The translations under genes and the position numbers were made by a program. Below, in pieces: positions 8,254 through 15,420 of a DNA stretch of 64,000 nucleotides (positions are counted from its first letter, which is position 1; every line of letters starts with the position of its first letter). The stretch spans positions 1 through 64,000 of the forward strand of contig CAWAJF010000012.1 of the NCBI GenBank assembly GCA_963782345.1. The letters are read 5' to 3'. This stretch comes from DASUPK01 sp963782345 (GTDB lineage Bacteria; Actinomycetota; Thermoleophilia; Solirubrobacterales; 70-9). Under the pieces are notes generated by a model. That model was given only the letters and a program-made list of their open reading frames with translations. It did no database searches and was not told the origin of the DNA.

Positions 8254-8691
8254 CTCAACGAAGGTAACTCCGCTGCCCGACGGCTAACCAATGCGCGCGG
8301 AAGACGTTGGGTGCCGCCCACCTTCGTTTCATCCAAGAGCGGCAGCGCCGCGCGACCTAGTGGCGCTTCTACACCGCGCGGGGAGCGAACGCTACGCCTG
8401 GATACCCAGGCGTTTCGCTCGTATGGGGCACGGTCGCTCTGTTACCAGCAGTCATCGCGGCAGTTATTGCGACCTCGTCACCGCGCTGTGCCTGATACGG
8501 GTGCGGAGCTGCGGAGGGCGGATCGGGCCGTGGCGCAACTGCCGTCCTGGCTTAGAAGTGCGATCTGAGACCCCTGCTTTGCATGGAATGTCATGAAGGT
8601 CCCGCTCCTCCTCTGAACTGAAAGGGGCCTCCACCGCGCTCACTAGAACCGCGGTTGGCACTGCCGTTCAAGCGAGGAGAGGAGACCCGGC
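8254..8691. other. Non-coding stretch including the left end of the IS110 element
   Basis: No credible gene is seen in these 438 bases. From about 8581 onward it is probably the left non-coding end of the IS110 element, where IS110 relatives encode their bridge RNA. It contains a pyrimidine-rich block near 8600 and a purine-rich block GAGGAGAGGAG just before the transposase start that can pair. Confidence 0.4.
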
Positions 8692-9746
8692 ATGAACTAT
8701 GTCGGAATCGATTGGGCCTACGGGCGCGCCGCCTTCTGCGCGATGGGCGAGGGCGGGGAGATCGCCGCCGAGGGGCTGATCCCGGCCAATGAAGACGGGC
8801 TCGCCAGGTTGGTCTTGGAGCTCGGCACCGAGGCCTCGGGCTGCGTCGAGATGATGAGCGGCGCGGTCTGGGTCCGCGACCGGCTCGAGGCCTCGGGCTG
8901 GCAGGTCCAGGTCGCCCACGCCCGCAAGGTCAGAGACGTCGCCCCGCTCGCCTGCAAGACCGACAAGGTCGACGCCCGGGTGCTGGCCGAGCTCTGCCGG
9001 CGAGACCTGGTCCCCGAGCTCTGGGTTCCCTCGCTCGAGGACCGGGCGCTCCGGGAGCGCCTGCGCCGGCGAGCGCACCTGGTGAAGGCCCGCACCTCCG
9101 CTCGCAACCGGATCTTCGGGCTGCTCACCCAGTTCGGACTGCGGATCTCCCACTCTCGCTTGCGAAAGCCGGATGCGATGGCGCTCTTGGAACGCCGGGG
9201 AGTTCCCGAGGTCTGGCGGGACTCAATCGTGGAGCTGCTCGAGCTTGCCGCCGAGATGGATCGGCGGATCGACCCGATCGACCGCGAGCTGGGCCCGCTC
9301 GCAAGATCAGACGAGCGGGCGAGCCTGCTGGCGACGATCCCGGGGGTGGGCCCGCTGCTCAGCCTCACCTTCGCCGCCGAGATCGGCGAGGTCTCCCGCT
9401 TTCCGGGGCCTGGAAAGCTGATCGGCTACGCGGGCCTGGCGCCTCGAATCAGCCAGTCCGGCGAGCGCTCGGCGACCGGCGCGCTCTCGAAGGCCGGCTC
9501 GCGGACCCTGCGCTGGGCGGCGGTCGAGGCCGCCCACCAGGCCTGGCGCCCCGCCAACCCCTGGCACGCCCACTACCTGCGGGTGAGCGCCCGCCACGGC
9601 AAGAACCCGGCGAAGTCGGCGGTCGCCCGCAAGCTCCTGATCGCGGCCTGGCACATTCTGAGCCGCGATGAGCCCTTCAAGCCTCACCAACCTGCCCCGG
9701 CGAACTCCCGCTGCTTTCTGACCGCCTGACGGTCCCGCATGGAATT
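8581..9746 (+). mobile_element. IS110-family insertion sequence (boundaries tentative)
   Basis: A complete IS110-type transposase gene is present. The nine bases GCATGGAAT occur at 8581-8589 and again at 9738-9746, giving a candidate element of about 1.17 kb. That would have a left non-coding end of roughly 100 bases and a right end under 20 bases, the layout expected when the bridge RNA is encoded in the left end. There are no inverted repeats, which also fits IS110. Boundaries need comparison with other copies. Confidence 0.5.
8692..9729 (+). CDS. IS110-family DEDD transposase
   Basis: The 345-residue protein has an N-terminal RuvC-like DEDD domain: first Asp in MNYVGIDWAYG, Glu in GCVEMMSGAVW, and paired Asp residues in CKTDKVDARVLAEL. 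A C-terminal Transposase_20 domain follows, with the helix-hairpin-helix LATIPGVGPLLSLTFAAEIG and the serine-containing TGALSKAGSRTLRWAAVEA. IS110 transposases recombine DNA under the guidance of a bridge RNA made from the element itself. A purine-rich ribosome site (GAGGAGAGGAG) ends about 7 bases before ATG 8692. The frame is intact and of normal length, so the element may be active. It lies between a pair of hypothetical genes and a secreted-protein gene. Confidence 0.92.
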   Translation: MNYVGIDWAYGRAAFCAMGEGGEIAAEGLIPANEDGLARLVLELGTEASGCVEMMSGAVWVRDRLEASGWQVQVAHARKVRDVAPLACKTDKVDARVLAELCRRDLVPELWVPSLEDRALRERLRRRAHLVKARTSARNRIFGLLTQFGLRISHSRLRKPDAMALLERRGVPEVWRDSIVELLELAAEMDRRIDPIDRELGPLARSDERASLLATIPGVGPLLSLTFAAEIGEVSRFPGPGKLIGYAGLAPRISQSGERSATGALSKAGSRTLRWAAVEAAHQAWRPANPWHAHYLRVSARHGKNPAKSAVARKLLIAAWHILSRDEPFKPHQPAPANSRCFLTA

Positions 9747-10082
9747 GAGCGGCCGAGGCAGCTCCCAGGAACGATCTGCGCCCCGAGCGCCGAAAGAGAA
9801 ATGAGCTCAACTCATCCACCAGCTGGGAGCGGACCGATGACACCTACGGCGGCGGGGCGATCACCCCCTTGACAGATCAGTCGTCTTCAAAGAGAAAGCA
9901 GCGGTCTTCATGAGATACGGCACAGGCGATGTCGGAGGAGAGCGTCCCGCACAGTCCGTGCTCACTACCGATTCAAGACTGGTGCTCGCCGCAGTTCAAA
10001 ATCGCGACACCCCGTGAGAGTCTTGGTGCGTTACGGGGGGTTGAGAGGTACAGGGAGATTGCCAAACGGAAAAAGGAGTGGT
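9747..10082. other. Intergenic stretch upstream of the secreted-protein gene
   Basis: About 335 bases with no credible gene. A TTGACA at 9869-9874 has no clear partner -10 at the right distance. The end of the stretch carries the AAAAAGGAG ribosome site of the next gene. Confidence 0.35.
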
Positions 10083-10808
10083 ATGCGTAATCGCAAGTAT
10101 CTGATTGGCGTCATGATGGGCCTGATCGGGGCGCTGGCCCTCTCGGGCGTCGCCTCCGCCAAGCCCATCGGACAATCACTGAGCGCGACGATCGCGCCGG
10201 CGAAGCAGAGCAAGAAGACGTTTGGCGGTGTTACGTTGGGCCTCACGCTCGGCACCACTGTTGACGATCCCGCCACATCGCAGTCGCCGAGGACGGCGAC
10301 GTTCACGATCGATCCGAACATAAAGTTCACGAACGGCAACATCCCGACGTGTGCGCTCGCCGCGATTCAGGGTAAGTTCACCCCGCAGGCGTTGACCGCC
10401 TGTCCGCAAAGCGTCATCGGCAGTGGATCGGTTGAGGTCAACAACGGCACCATCAACGGCACCGCGACGCTCTTCAGCGGCGGTCCCAAGACGATGTACG
10501 TGCAGACCGACATCGGACCCGGGGCGACGAGCCTCACGATCGTCGGGCAGATCACCGGCAAGATCCTGACGTTCAGCAACATCCCGAACACGCCGGGGCT
10601 GATCCTGACGAAGTTCGCCATCAAGTTGAACAAGCGCAAGACGGGCAAGATGAAGGTCAAGGTCCACGGCAAGAAGAAGAAGGTGCCGACCTACTACGTG
10701 ATGGCCCGCTGCAAGAAGAAGTCCTGGAATAACGCCGTGGCGGTCAACTTCTACAGCGGCGAGACCCTCTCGGCGACCTCGAGACAGAAGTGCAAGCAGA
10801 AGAAGTAA
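10083..10808 (+). CDS. Secreted hypothetical protein with basic C-terminus
   Basis: The 241-residue protein starts MRNRKYLIGVMMGLIGALAL and has a Sec signal peptide that probably ends at VASAKP. The mature part is rich in Thr, Gly and Ile, suggesting beta structure (TLFSGGPKTMYVQTDIG), and it ends in a Lys-rich region with cysteines (ARCKKKSW, RQKCKQKK). I do not recognise a named domain; similar Lys-tailed secreted proteins are common in Solirubrobacterales-like genomes. ATG 10083 is preferred over the longer open frame because AAAAAGGAG precedes it and the signal peptide begins there. A strong terminator follows 28 bases after the stop, so it is a single-gene unit. The frame is intact despite lying in a decayed region. 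Confidence 0.7.
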   Translation: MRNRKYLIGVMMGLIGALALSGVASAKPIGQSLSATIAPAKQSKKTFGGVTLGLTLGTTVDDPATSQSPRTATFTIDPNIKFTNGNIPTCALAAIQGKFTPQALTACPQSVIGSGSVEVNNGTINGTATLFSGGPKTMYVQTDIGPGATSLTIVGQITGKILTFSNIPNTPGLILTKFAIKLNKRKTGKMKVKVHGKKKKVPTYYVMARCKKKSWNNAVAVNFYSGETLSATSRQKCKQKK

Positions 10809-10835
10809 GGATTTCTTCTTCGAGTTGAAGTTGTG

Positions 10836-10863
10836 AAAGGGGCGGCCTTCGGGCCGCCCCTTT
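10836..10863 (+). terminator. Rho-independent terminator
   Basis: AAAGGGGCGGCC, a TTCG tetraloop and GGCCGCCCCTTT form a perfect 12-bp stem, continued by CTTT. It follows the secreted-protein gene and precedes the riboswitch, so the riboswitch belongs to a separate transcript. Confidence 0.9.
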
Positions 10864-10884
10864 CTTTAGGATCGAGCCACCCAT

Positions 10885-11030
10885 AACGGTCGGTGGTCAA
10901 GGGAAGTCCGGTGAGAAACCGGCGCGGTCCCGCCACTGTGACCGGTGATGCTGAAGCACTAGACCACTGGGGAGTCGACGACTCCCTGGGAAGGCGCCTC
11001 AGTCGACCCGGAAGCCAGGTGAGCCTTGCG
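10885..11030 (+). promoter_or_regulatory. Cobalamin (B12) riboswitch without an intact target gene
   Basis: The conserved core of the class is present in order: GGGAAGTCCGGTGAGAAACC at 10901-10920, CGCGGTCCCGCCACTGTGAC at 10923-10942, then GGAGTCGACGACTCCCTGGG and GGAAGCCAGGTGAGCC near 11009-11025. These elements fold into the adenosylcobalamin-binding core that normally switches off B12 synthesis, transport or B12-independent isozymes. Downstream there is no transporter, cbtAB or metE-like gene. Instead a GC-rich hairpin CGCCCGCGCGTGCGGGCG follows at about 11060, then the tRNA-Arg fragment at 11243. The original target was probably lost when the neighbouring segment inserted or was deleted. 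Confidence 0.85.
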
Positions 11031-11241
11031 GGAGGCCACGGTGCACCGCCCAGCATCCTCGCCCGCGCGTGCGGGCGCGCGAGAGCGAGCTGCTCCCCGC
11101 TGTCCGCCATCGCCAGCTGCGATCCTCGTGCAAACGGGATGAGGGACGATCAGCGCGCACGACGGCGAACAAATCGACAGCGATTCCGAAAAGGGCCTGC
11201 ATATGCACGCCTTCATGTTCGCCCACATCCGCCGTCGTTTG

Positions 11242-11297
11242 GCGCGCCCGTGGCTACGAAACCGAAGGTCACAGGTTCGAATCCTGTCGGGCGCGCT
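11242..11297 (+). repeat. Deleted tRNA-Arg(ACG): 5' acceptor strand joined to anticodon loop and 3' half
   Basis: From 11254 the sequence reads as the 3' half of tRNA-Arg: loop CTACGAA (anticodon ACG), ACCGA, AGGTC, T-arm ACAGG-TTCGAAT-CCTGT and acceptor CGGGCGC. Just upstream, GCGCGCCCG at 11242-11250 pairs perfectly with CGGGCGCGC at 11288-11296. The D-arm and the 5' anticodon stem are missing. It therefore looks like a tRNA gene with an internal deletion, or an attachment site beside a chance match. The 44 bases 11254-11297 recur exactly at 14071-14114. Confidence 0.7.
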
Positions 11298-11516
11298 CAA
11301 GAAGTCCCTGCGATCCACGCATTCCCTCTGTGGTTATCAGTAGCCGCTTGGACGAAAAGGATGCTCTGCATGGGAAACAGCCAGAATTGCGTCCAAGCAG
11401 GCGATCAGCCCATTGGCAACTTGATTGCCTCCTTCCTTGTCGGGTTCGACGCTCGCTGTTCGCGGCGAAGGTATTTGGACGGGGTTAGGATTGCTTCCCC
11501 GACTGGAAGGACGGCG

Positions 11517-11936
11517 ATGGACATCTCCGCCACGACGCGACGTGCGTACGACCTGATCAATGCCGGTGACATCGACGGGTTCGGCGATCTGATGGCTGAC
11601 GACTTCGTCGAGCACGAGGAGACGCCTGGCCTCGCTCCGACGAAGGAGGGGGTCCTCGATTTGTTTCGGATGTACCGGACCGCGTTCCCTGATCTCCAGA
11701 TGCACGTCGAAGAGGTTCTCGTCAGCGGAGCCAAGACCGTCACGCGGGTCAGAGCTACCGGTACTCACCAGGGTGAGTTGATGGGCATGCCGGCAACCGG
11801 CAAGGGCATCGAGGTGAAGCTCATCGACATCATGCAGTTCAATGAGGCTGGCATGATGCGCGAGCACTGGGGGCTCGTCGACATGTTCTCGATGATGCAG
11901 CAGCTCGGCGCGATTCCAGAAGGTCCACCGGCATAG
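11517..11936 (+). CDS. SnoaL-like polyketide cyclase/ester cyclase family protein
   Basis: The 139-residue protein starts MDISATTRRAYDLINAGDID and shows the SnoaL/NTF2-like pattern: MADDFVEHEETPGLAPTKEG, then YRTAFPDLQMHVEEVLVSG, VRATGTHQGELMGMPATG and a late HWGLVDMFSMMQQLG. Proteins of this group are small cone-shaped alpha+beta barrels, some of which close rings in polyketide synthesis; most genomic members have unknown substrates. ATG 11517 is chosen because GGAAGG lies about 6 bases upstream and the fold starts there. It is the only plus-strand gene inside the att-flanked segment. Its role is unknown. Confidence 0.75.
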   Translation: MDISATTRRAYDLINAGDIDGFGDLMADDFVEHEETPGLAPTKEGVLDLFRMYRTAFPDLQMHVEEVLVSGAKTVTRVRATGTHQGELMGMPATGKGIEVKLIDIMQFNEAGMMREHWGLVDMFSMMQQLGAIPEGPPA

Positions 11937-12028
11937 AGTCAGGGAAGCGCCGCCAGCTGCGTCTCGCGGTCTGCCGCTGCTCGCAACCCCGGTGAAGCGG
12001 CGCGGGCGCCCCGACGTGCCGCCGTCCG

Positions 12029-12307
12029 CTATCCCTCGCTCAGAATCAACAGCGTCTCGGGATGAACGCCGTCATGCCGCATCGCCTCGGCTGCAGCCTC
12101 AGACTGCATCAGCTCCTGGAAGGCGGCCATGTCGGGGATCTCGCATATCAACCCGACGCGATTTGAGCCCTCGGGGTCATGGAATGTGCGTACCGTGACG
12201 CCCAGCGGCCCGAAGATCTCCTCTCGCTTCGGCGAGCTGAGCCAGTGCTGAACGTCGTCGACCTCGTGAAATGCCAGGTATGTGGCCAATAGTTCCGTCC
12301 TTTCCAT
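12029..12307 (-). CDS. Small ABM-like (dimeric alpha/beta barrel) protein
   Basis: The 92-residue protein starts MERTELLATYLAFHEVDDVQ and contains PLGVTVRTFHDPEGSNRVGL and CEIPDMAAFQELMQSEAAAE. The strand-helix-strand pattern and size resemble the ferredoxin-like half barrels of the antibiotic biosynthesis monooxygenase/stress-responsive group. Such proteins act as dimers; no catalytic residue can be identified here. ATG 12305-12307 is preferred over the longer frame, whose extra N-terminus (Arg- and Ser-rich) does not look like protein. The region upstream contains the short repeated motif CTTTGCATGG at 12433. It lies within the att-flanked segment, separated from the kelch gene by 250 bases without other genes. 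Confidence 0.6.
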   Translation of the reverse strand: MERTELLATYLAFHEVDDVQHWLSSPKREEIFGPLGVTVRTFHDPEGSNRVGLICEIPDMAAFQELMQSEAAAEAMRHDGVHPETLLILSEG

Positions 12308-12557
12308 GGCGAAGAGCCTGCACGATGTTTGGTCCGAGCAACCAGTATCCCGCCTGCTGCTCGCGGGCAATTCACGGTAGCCGCGTTCGTCCAAAGCGGC
12401 AGCGCTGCTTTGGACGAGAAGCAGTAGTGCTGCTTTGCATGGAAGCAGCGGTCTTGAGCTGACGCTCGCCCGTCGCGCAAGGCGGCGACGAATGGGCTCG
12501 GGTTTCACGGTGCTTCTCCGCGGCTTTGGAACAGCACGAAATCCTCGTCCGCGGCCT

Positions 12558-13964
12558 CTACTTGCCCTTCTTCTTCCTCCTCCGCTTCTTCTTGAGCTTC
12601 AGGGTCGCGGTCTCGCTGGCCGCGTAGCCGGCCGAATAGCAGACCGTGAAGACCGCCACGCACTCGCCGGGAACAGTCGCCGGCGCGAAGCTGAGGCGCG
12701 CGGGCAGCTTCAGCTTGCCTTTCCGCTTGAAGGTCTTCTTCGCCTTGCCGGTGAGCCTCAGCCGTACGGCGACCTCGCCCGGACCGCCAGCGGCGCTCGA
12801 GCGCTTCAGCGAGAGCTTCTTCTTGCGGTTCTTGCGCTTCTTGCGCTTCCTCTTCTCCTTCGCCGCCACGGTACTGGCGGCCTTCGCCCGGGTGTCGGCG
12901 ACCGTCAGCGTCCCGATGACCGCGACGGTGGCGATCAACTTCCTGCCCTTGACCTTGAGGCGGAAGGGAAGCTCGTTCGACGGCGGCGCCAGGTTGAAGA
13001 GCTCGGCGCTCTCCAGGGCGCTGGCCCCGCCGGGCGAGCCCCCAGCGACCAGCACCCGCCCGTCGGCGAGCGGGGCGGCGGCGGGGTCCTGGCGCCTGAC
13101 CGCCATCGAGCCGGTCGGCGTGAAGCTCCCCGTCGCCGGGTTGAAGATCTCGGCGCTCTGCAGATTGGTGCTGTCGGTCCCCCCGGCCACGACCACCCGC
13201 CCGTCGGGGAGCGGGGCGGCGGCGGGACCGTTGCGTTCGACGGTCATCGAGCCGGTCGGCACAAAGCTCCCCGTCGCCGGGTCGTAGATCTCGGCGCTTT
13301 GCAGCGCGCCGGTGCCGTCGTCGCCCCCGGCCACCAGCACCCGCCCGTCGGCGAGCGGGGCGGCGGCGGGTTGCGCGCGCTTGACGCCCATCGAGCCGGT
13401 GGGCGCGAAGCTCCCCGTCGCCGGGTTGAAGATCTCGGCGCTCTGCTGGAAGTTGGCGCCGTCGAAGCCGCCGACGACCAGCACCCGCCCGTCGGCGAGC
13501 GGGGCGGCGGCGGGTTCCTGGCGCTTGACCGCCATCGAGCCGGTGGGCGCGAAGCTCCCCGTCGCCGGGTTGAAGATCTCGGTGCTCTGCAGCTCGGTGG
13601 CGCCGTCGAAGCCCCCGGCCACCAGCACCCGCCCGTCGGCGAGCGGGGCGGCCGCCGGATTGGAGCGCTTGACCGCCATCGAGCCGGTCGGCACAAAGCT
13701 CCCCGTAGCCGGGTCGTAGATCTCGGCGCTCTGCAGGAAATTGGTGCCGTCGAAGCCCCCGGCAACCAGCGCCCGCCCGTCGGGGAGCGGGGCGGCGTCG
13801 GGACCGACTCGCTTGATCGCCATCGAGCCGGTGGGCGAGAAGCTCCCCGGGGTATCGCCGGCGGCGCTGGCGATCGCCGCGAGCAGGACGACTCCCGTCA
13901 CCGGGGCAAGCAAAACCACTCCCAGCTTGGCCTTCACACGCACTTCAACTTTCCCCGCAGCCAT
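12558..13964 (-). CDS. Secreted kelch-repeat protein
   Basis: The 468-residue product has a signal peptide (VVLLAPVTGVVLLAAIASAA) and then six tandem units of about 48 residues with the pattern TGSMAVKR, PAAAPLADGRVLVAGG, AEIFNPATGSF. These are kelch-type blades that fold into a six-bladed beta propeller. A basic, low-complexity tail follows (KEKRKRKKRKNRKKK) and the protein ends LKKKRRRKKKGK. Kelch propellers bind ligands or polymers; the basic tail suggests contact with an acidic cell envelope. Repeats are very similar even at the DNA level, implying recent duplication or gene conversion. It lies inside the att-flanked segment. Function is unknown. Confidence 0.8.
   Translation of the reverse strand: MAAGKVEVRVKAKLGVVLLAPVTGVVLLAAIASAAGDTPGSFSPTGSMAIKRVGPDAAPLPDGRALVAGGFDGTNFLQSAEIYDPATGSFVPTGSMAVKRSNPAAAPLADGRVLVAGGFDGATELQSTEIFNPATGSFAPTGSMAVKRQEPAAAPLADGRVLVVGGFDGANFQQSAEIFNPATGSFAPTGSMGVKRAQPAAAPLADGRVLVAGGDDGTGALQSAEIYDPATGSFVPTGSMTVERNGPAAAPLPDGRVVVAGGTDSTNLQSAEIFNPATGSFTPTGSMAVRRQDPAAAPLADGRVLVAGGSPGGASALESAELFNLAPPSNELPFRLKVKGRKLIATVAVIGTLTVADTRAKAASTVAAKEKRKRKKRKNRKKKLSLKRSSAAGGPGEVAVRLRLTGKAKKTFKRKGKLKLPARLSFAPATVPGECVAVFTVCYSAGYAASETATLKLKKKRRRKKKGK
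13020..13860 (-). repeat. Tandem coding repeats of 144 bp (kelch units)
   Basis: The string ATCGAGCCGGT recurs about every 144 bases on the plus strand (near 13107, 13248, 13389, 13533, 13677 and 13821), with one spacing shortened to 141. Flanking sequence such as AAGCTCCCCGTCGCCGGGT is almost identical between units. The repeats encode propeller blades and are not CRISPR. Confidence 0.85.
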
Positions 13965-14070
13965 CCTATCCGACCCGGCCCAGGAGTCGCAAGGACGCGC
14001 CCGGTTTCAGCCAGGATTGGTGCTGGGTTCCGCCGAGAGGAGCATCGGGGCTTAGTCCTGCTCCATAGAC

Positions 14071-14114
14071 CTACGAAACCGAAGGTCACAGGTTCGAATC
14101 CTGTCGGGCGCGCT
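14071..14114 (+). repeat. 3' half of tRNA-Arg(ACG), second att-like copy
   Basis: It is identical over 44 bases to 11254-11297 and starts at the anticodon loop CTACGAA. The upstream bases (CTCCATAGAC) do not complete the anticodon stem and no D-arm is present. The sequences beyond both ends differ between the two copies, so the repeat boundaries are sharp. The rest of the 357 bases between the kelch gene and 14322 holds no recognisable gene. Confidence 0.75.
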
Positions 14115-14321
14115 TTGATGGCCGAGGCTCCCGATTCTCGCGCAAAGGAGGCGCAAGGCGACCGAGATGCGGCACTCCTCCTCCCGGCGAGCCGAGCCAA
14201 ACGCTCGCGTGATCGACGAAGGTCTGTCGACCTCCCTTGACCGCACCCGCGCGCTGCCGTTAGGCTCGCCCGCGTCGGCCGGAGGGGCCCGGCATCTGGG
14301 GATGATGCAGCAGGAGAAGGA

Positions 14322-14639
14322 ATGCCGGCGCTAAGCGCGTTGCGCCCGGGACACTGGATCGGCATCGGCCTGGTCGCCGCCCTGCTCGCCAGCGGCGCTT
14401 GGACCAACGCCTTGGGGCTGCTCGGAGGCAACACGACCGAGGCGAAGCGCCTCAACTCCTGCCTGCAGAACCACGGAGTAAACGTCGCCGCGCTGGTTGC
14501 GAGCGTAGGCAATCCGACGACCCTGCTGAGCGGCGCGAAGGCCACCGACCAGCTCATCCACCATGCGGCCAATAAGGGTCAGATCAAGAACAGCGAGGAA
14601 AGAACCGTCTTGAGCTGCGTCCGGCGGGTGGCCCACTGA
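14322..14639 (+). CDS. Small secreted or membrane-anchored hypothetical protein
   Basis: This 105-residue protein starts MPALSALRPGHWIGIGLVAA and has one N-terminal hydrophobic segment that could be an uncleaved anchor or signal peptide. The rest (AKRLNSCLQNHGVNVAALVA, CVRRVAH) has two cysteines that could form a disulfide. I do not recognise a family. AGGAGAAGGA directly before ATG 14322 is a good ribosome site. It is followed by a separate lipoprotein gene on the same strand with a gap of about 130 bases. Confidence 0.6.
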   Translation: MPALSALRPGHWIGIGLVAALLASGAWTNALGLLGGNTTEAKRLNSCLQNHGVNVAALVASVGNPTTLLSGAKATDQLIHHAANKGQIKNSEERTVLSCVRRVAH

Positions 14640-14771
14640 GATGGCCCGCGACGGTCGCGATCAGGGTCGTCTCCGTGGCGGAACGCCGCCTGAGCCGACT
14701 ATTCGCCCGTGCTCTTCGAGGCGCCCATTCGCAATGGCCTGTCGAAAACCCACCGATGACCGGAGGTTCTG

Positions 14772-15236
14772 ATGCCCTCACGTCGTATCCACGCCCTGCC
14801 GCTCGCGGCCGTCCTGGTTGGCATGGCCCTGACGGCCGCCGGCTGCGGCGGTAGCAGCAACACGTCGAACAGCACGAGTGCCCCTGCGGGGACCCCTTCG
14901 GCTGCTGCCACGACCACCGCGACCGCAACTTCGACTACCTCGACGGTCGGCGGCGACCTCACCGGGACCTGGTCGGGTAAGTACAGCGGGGCTTACTCGG
15001 GCACGTTCGACCTCAACTGGCAACAGTCCGGGTCCACCCTGAGCGGGACGATCAAGCTCTCGAATTCGGGTGGCACAGAACAGATCAACGGAACCGTGAA
15101 CGGCAGCGCGATCAAGTTCGGGACGGTCGGCGGTCCGGGGATCACGTATTCGGGCTCGGTCTCGGGCAGTTCCATGTCGGGCAGCTACCAGACGCCGGGG
15201 GGCGGCGGTCCGTGGAGCGCGAGTAAGACGTCCTGA
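14772..15236 (+). CDS. Hypothetical lipoprotein
   Basis: The 154-residue product starts MPSRRIHALPLAAVLVGMAL and has a lipobox ending TAAGC followed by GGSSNTSNS, so it should be lipid-anchored outside the membrane. A Ser/Thr/Ala-rich linker leads to a Gly-rich beta domain with TGTWSGKYSGAYSGTFDLNW and GTIKLSNSGGTEQINGTVNG. This looks like a small beta-barrel or sandwich; I cannot name a function. The gene has an intact frame. Nothing recognisable lies in the 180 bases before the next, converging gene. Confidence 0.65.
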   Translation: MPSRRIHALPLAAVLVGMALTAAGCGGSSNTSNSTSAPAGTPSAAATTTATATSTTSTVGGDLTGTWSGKYSGAYSGTFDLNWQQSGSTLSGTIKLSNSGGTEQINGTVNGSAIKFGTVGGPGITYSGSVSGSSMSGSYQTPGGGGPWSASKTS

Positions 15237-15420
15237 ATTGGGTGGAGGTTTAGAGCACCGCATCGACCAGACGTCACCCGCAAAGTGCGAAATGCGAACG
15301 CCGGTAGATCGCGACTCCCGTTCGCGTGGCGCCGGCAGTGATCGAGGGTTGCAAACGACCACCGCTCACGCCCTTCGTCGCGCAAAGCGGCCGCGGGCAG
15401 CGTCCCGGCCGAAGGAGTAG

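Larger units (their letters stand above)
11254..14114. mobile_element. Candidate att-flanked segment between identical tRNA-Arg 3' halves
   Basis: Identical 44-bp direct repeats at 11254-11297 and 14071-14114, each starting exactly at a tRNA anticodon loop, bracket SnoaL-like, ABM-like and kelch-repeat genes. This is the geometry left by site-specific integration at a tRNA gene. No integrase or excisionase is encoded between the repeats, so the segment would be non-autonomous or a remnant of tandem islands. Confidence 0.5.

Noticed and set aside
11254..11297. Complete tRNA gene
   Set aside because: The D-arm and 5' anticodon stem are missing here and in the copies at 14071 and 3137.
10959..11318. 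Peptides such as APDRIRTCDLRFR near 11.25 and 14.1 kb
   Set aside because: These are translations of the tRNA-Arg 3' fragment, a well-known source of false proteins.
12435..14240. Plus-strand frame of 601 codons through the kelch region and the tRNA fragment
   Set aside because: It is antisense to the kelch repeats; the apparent repeats are mirror images of the real coding repeats, and it ends in translated tRNA sequence.
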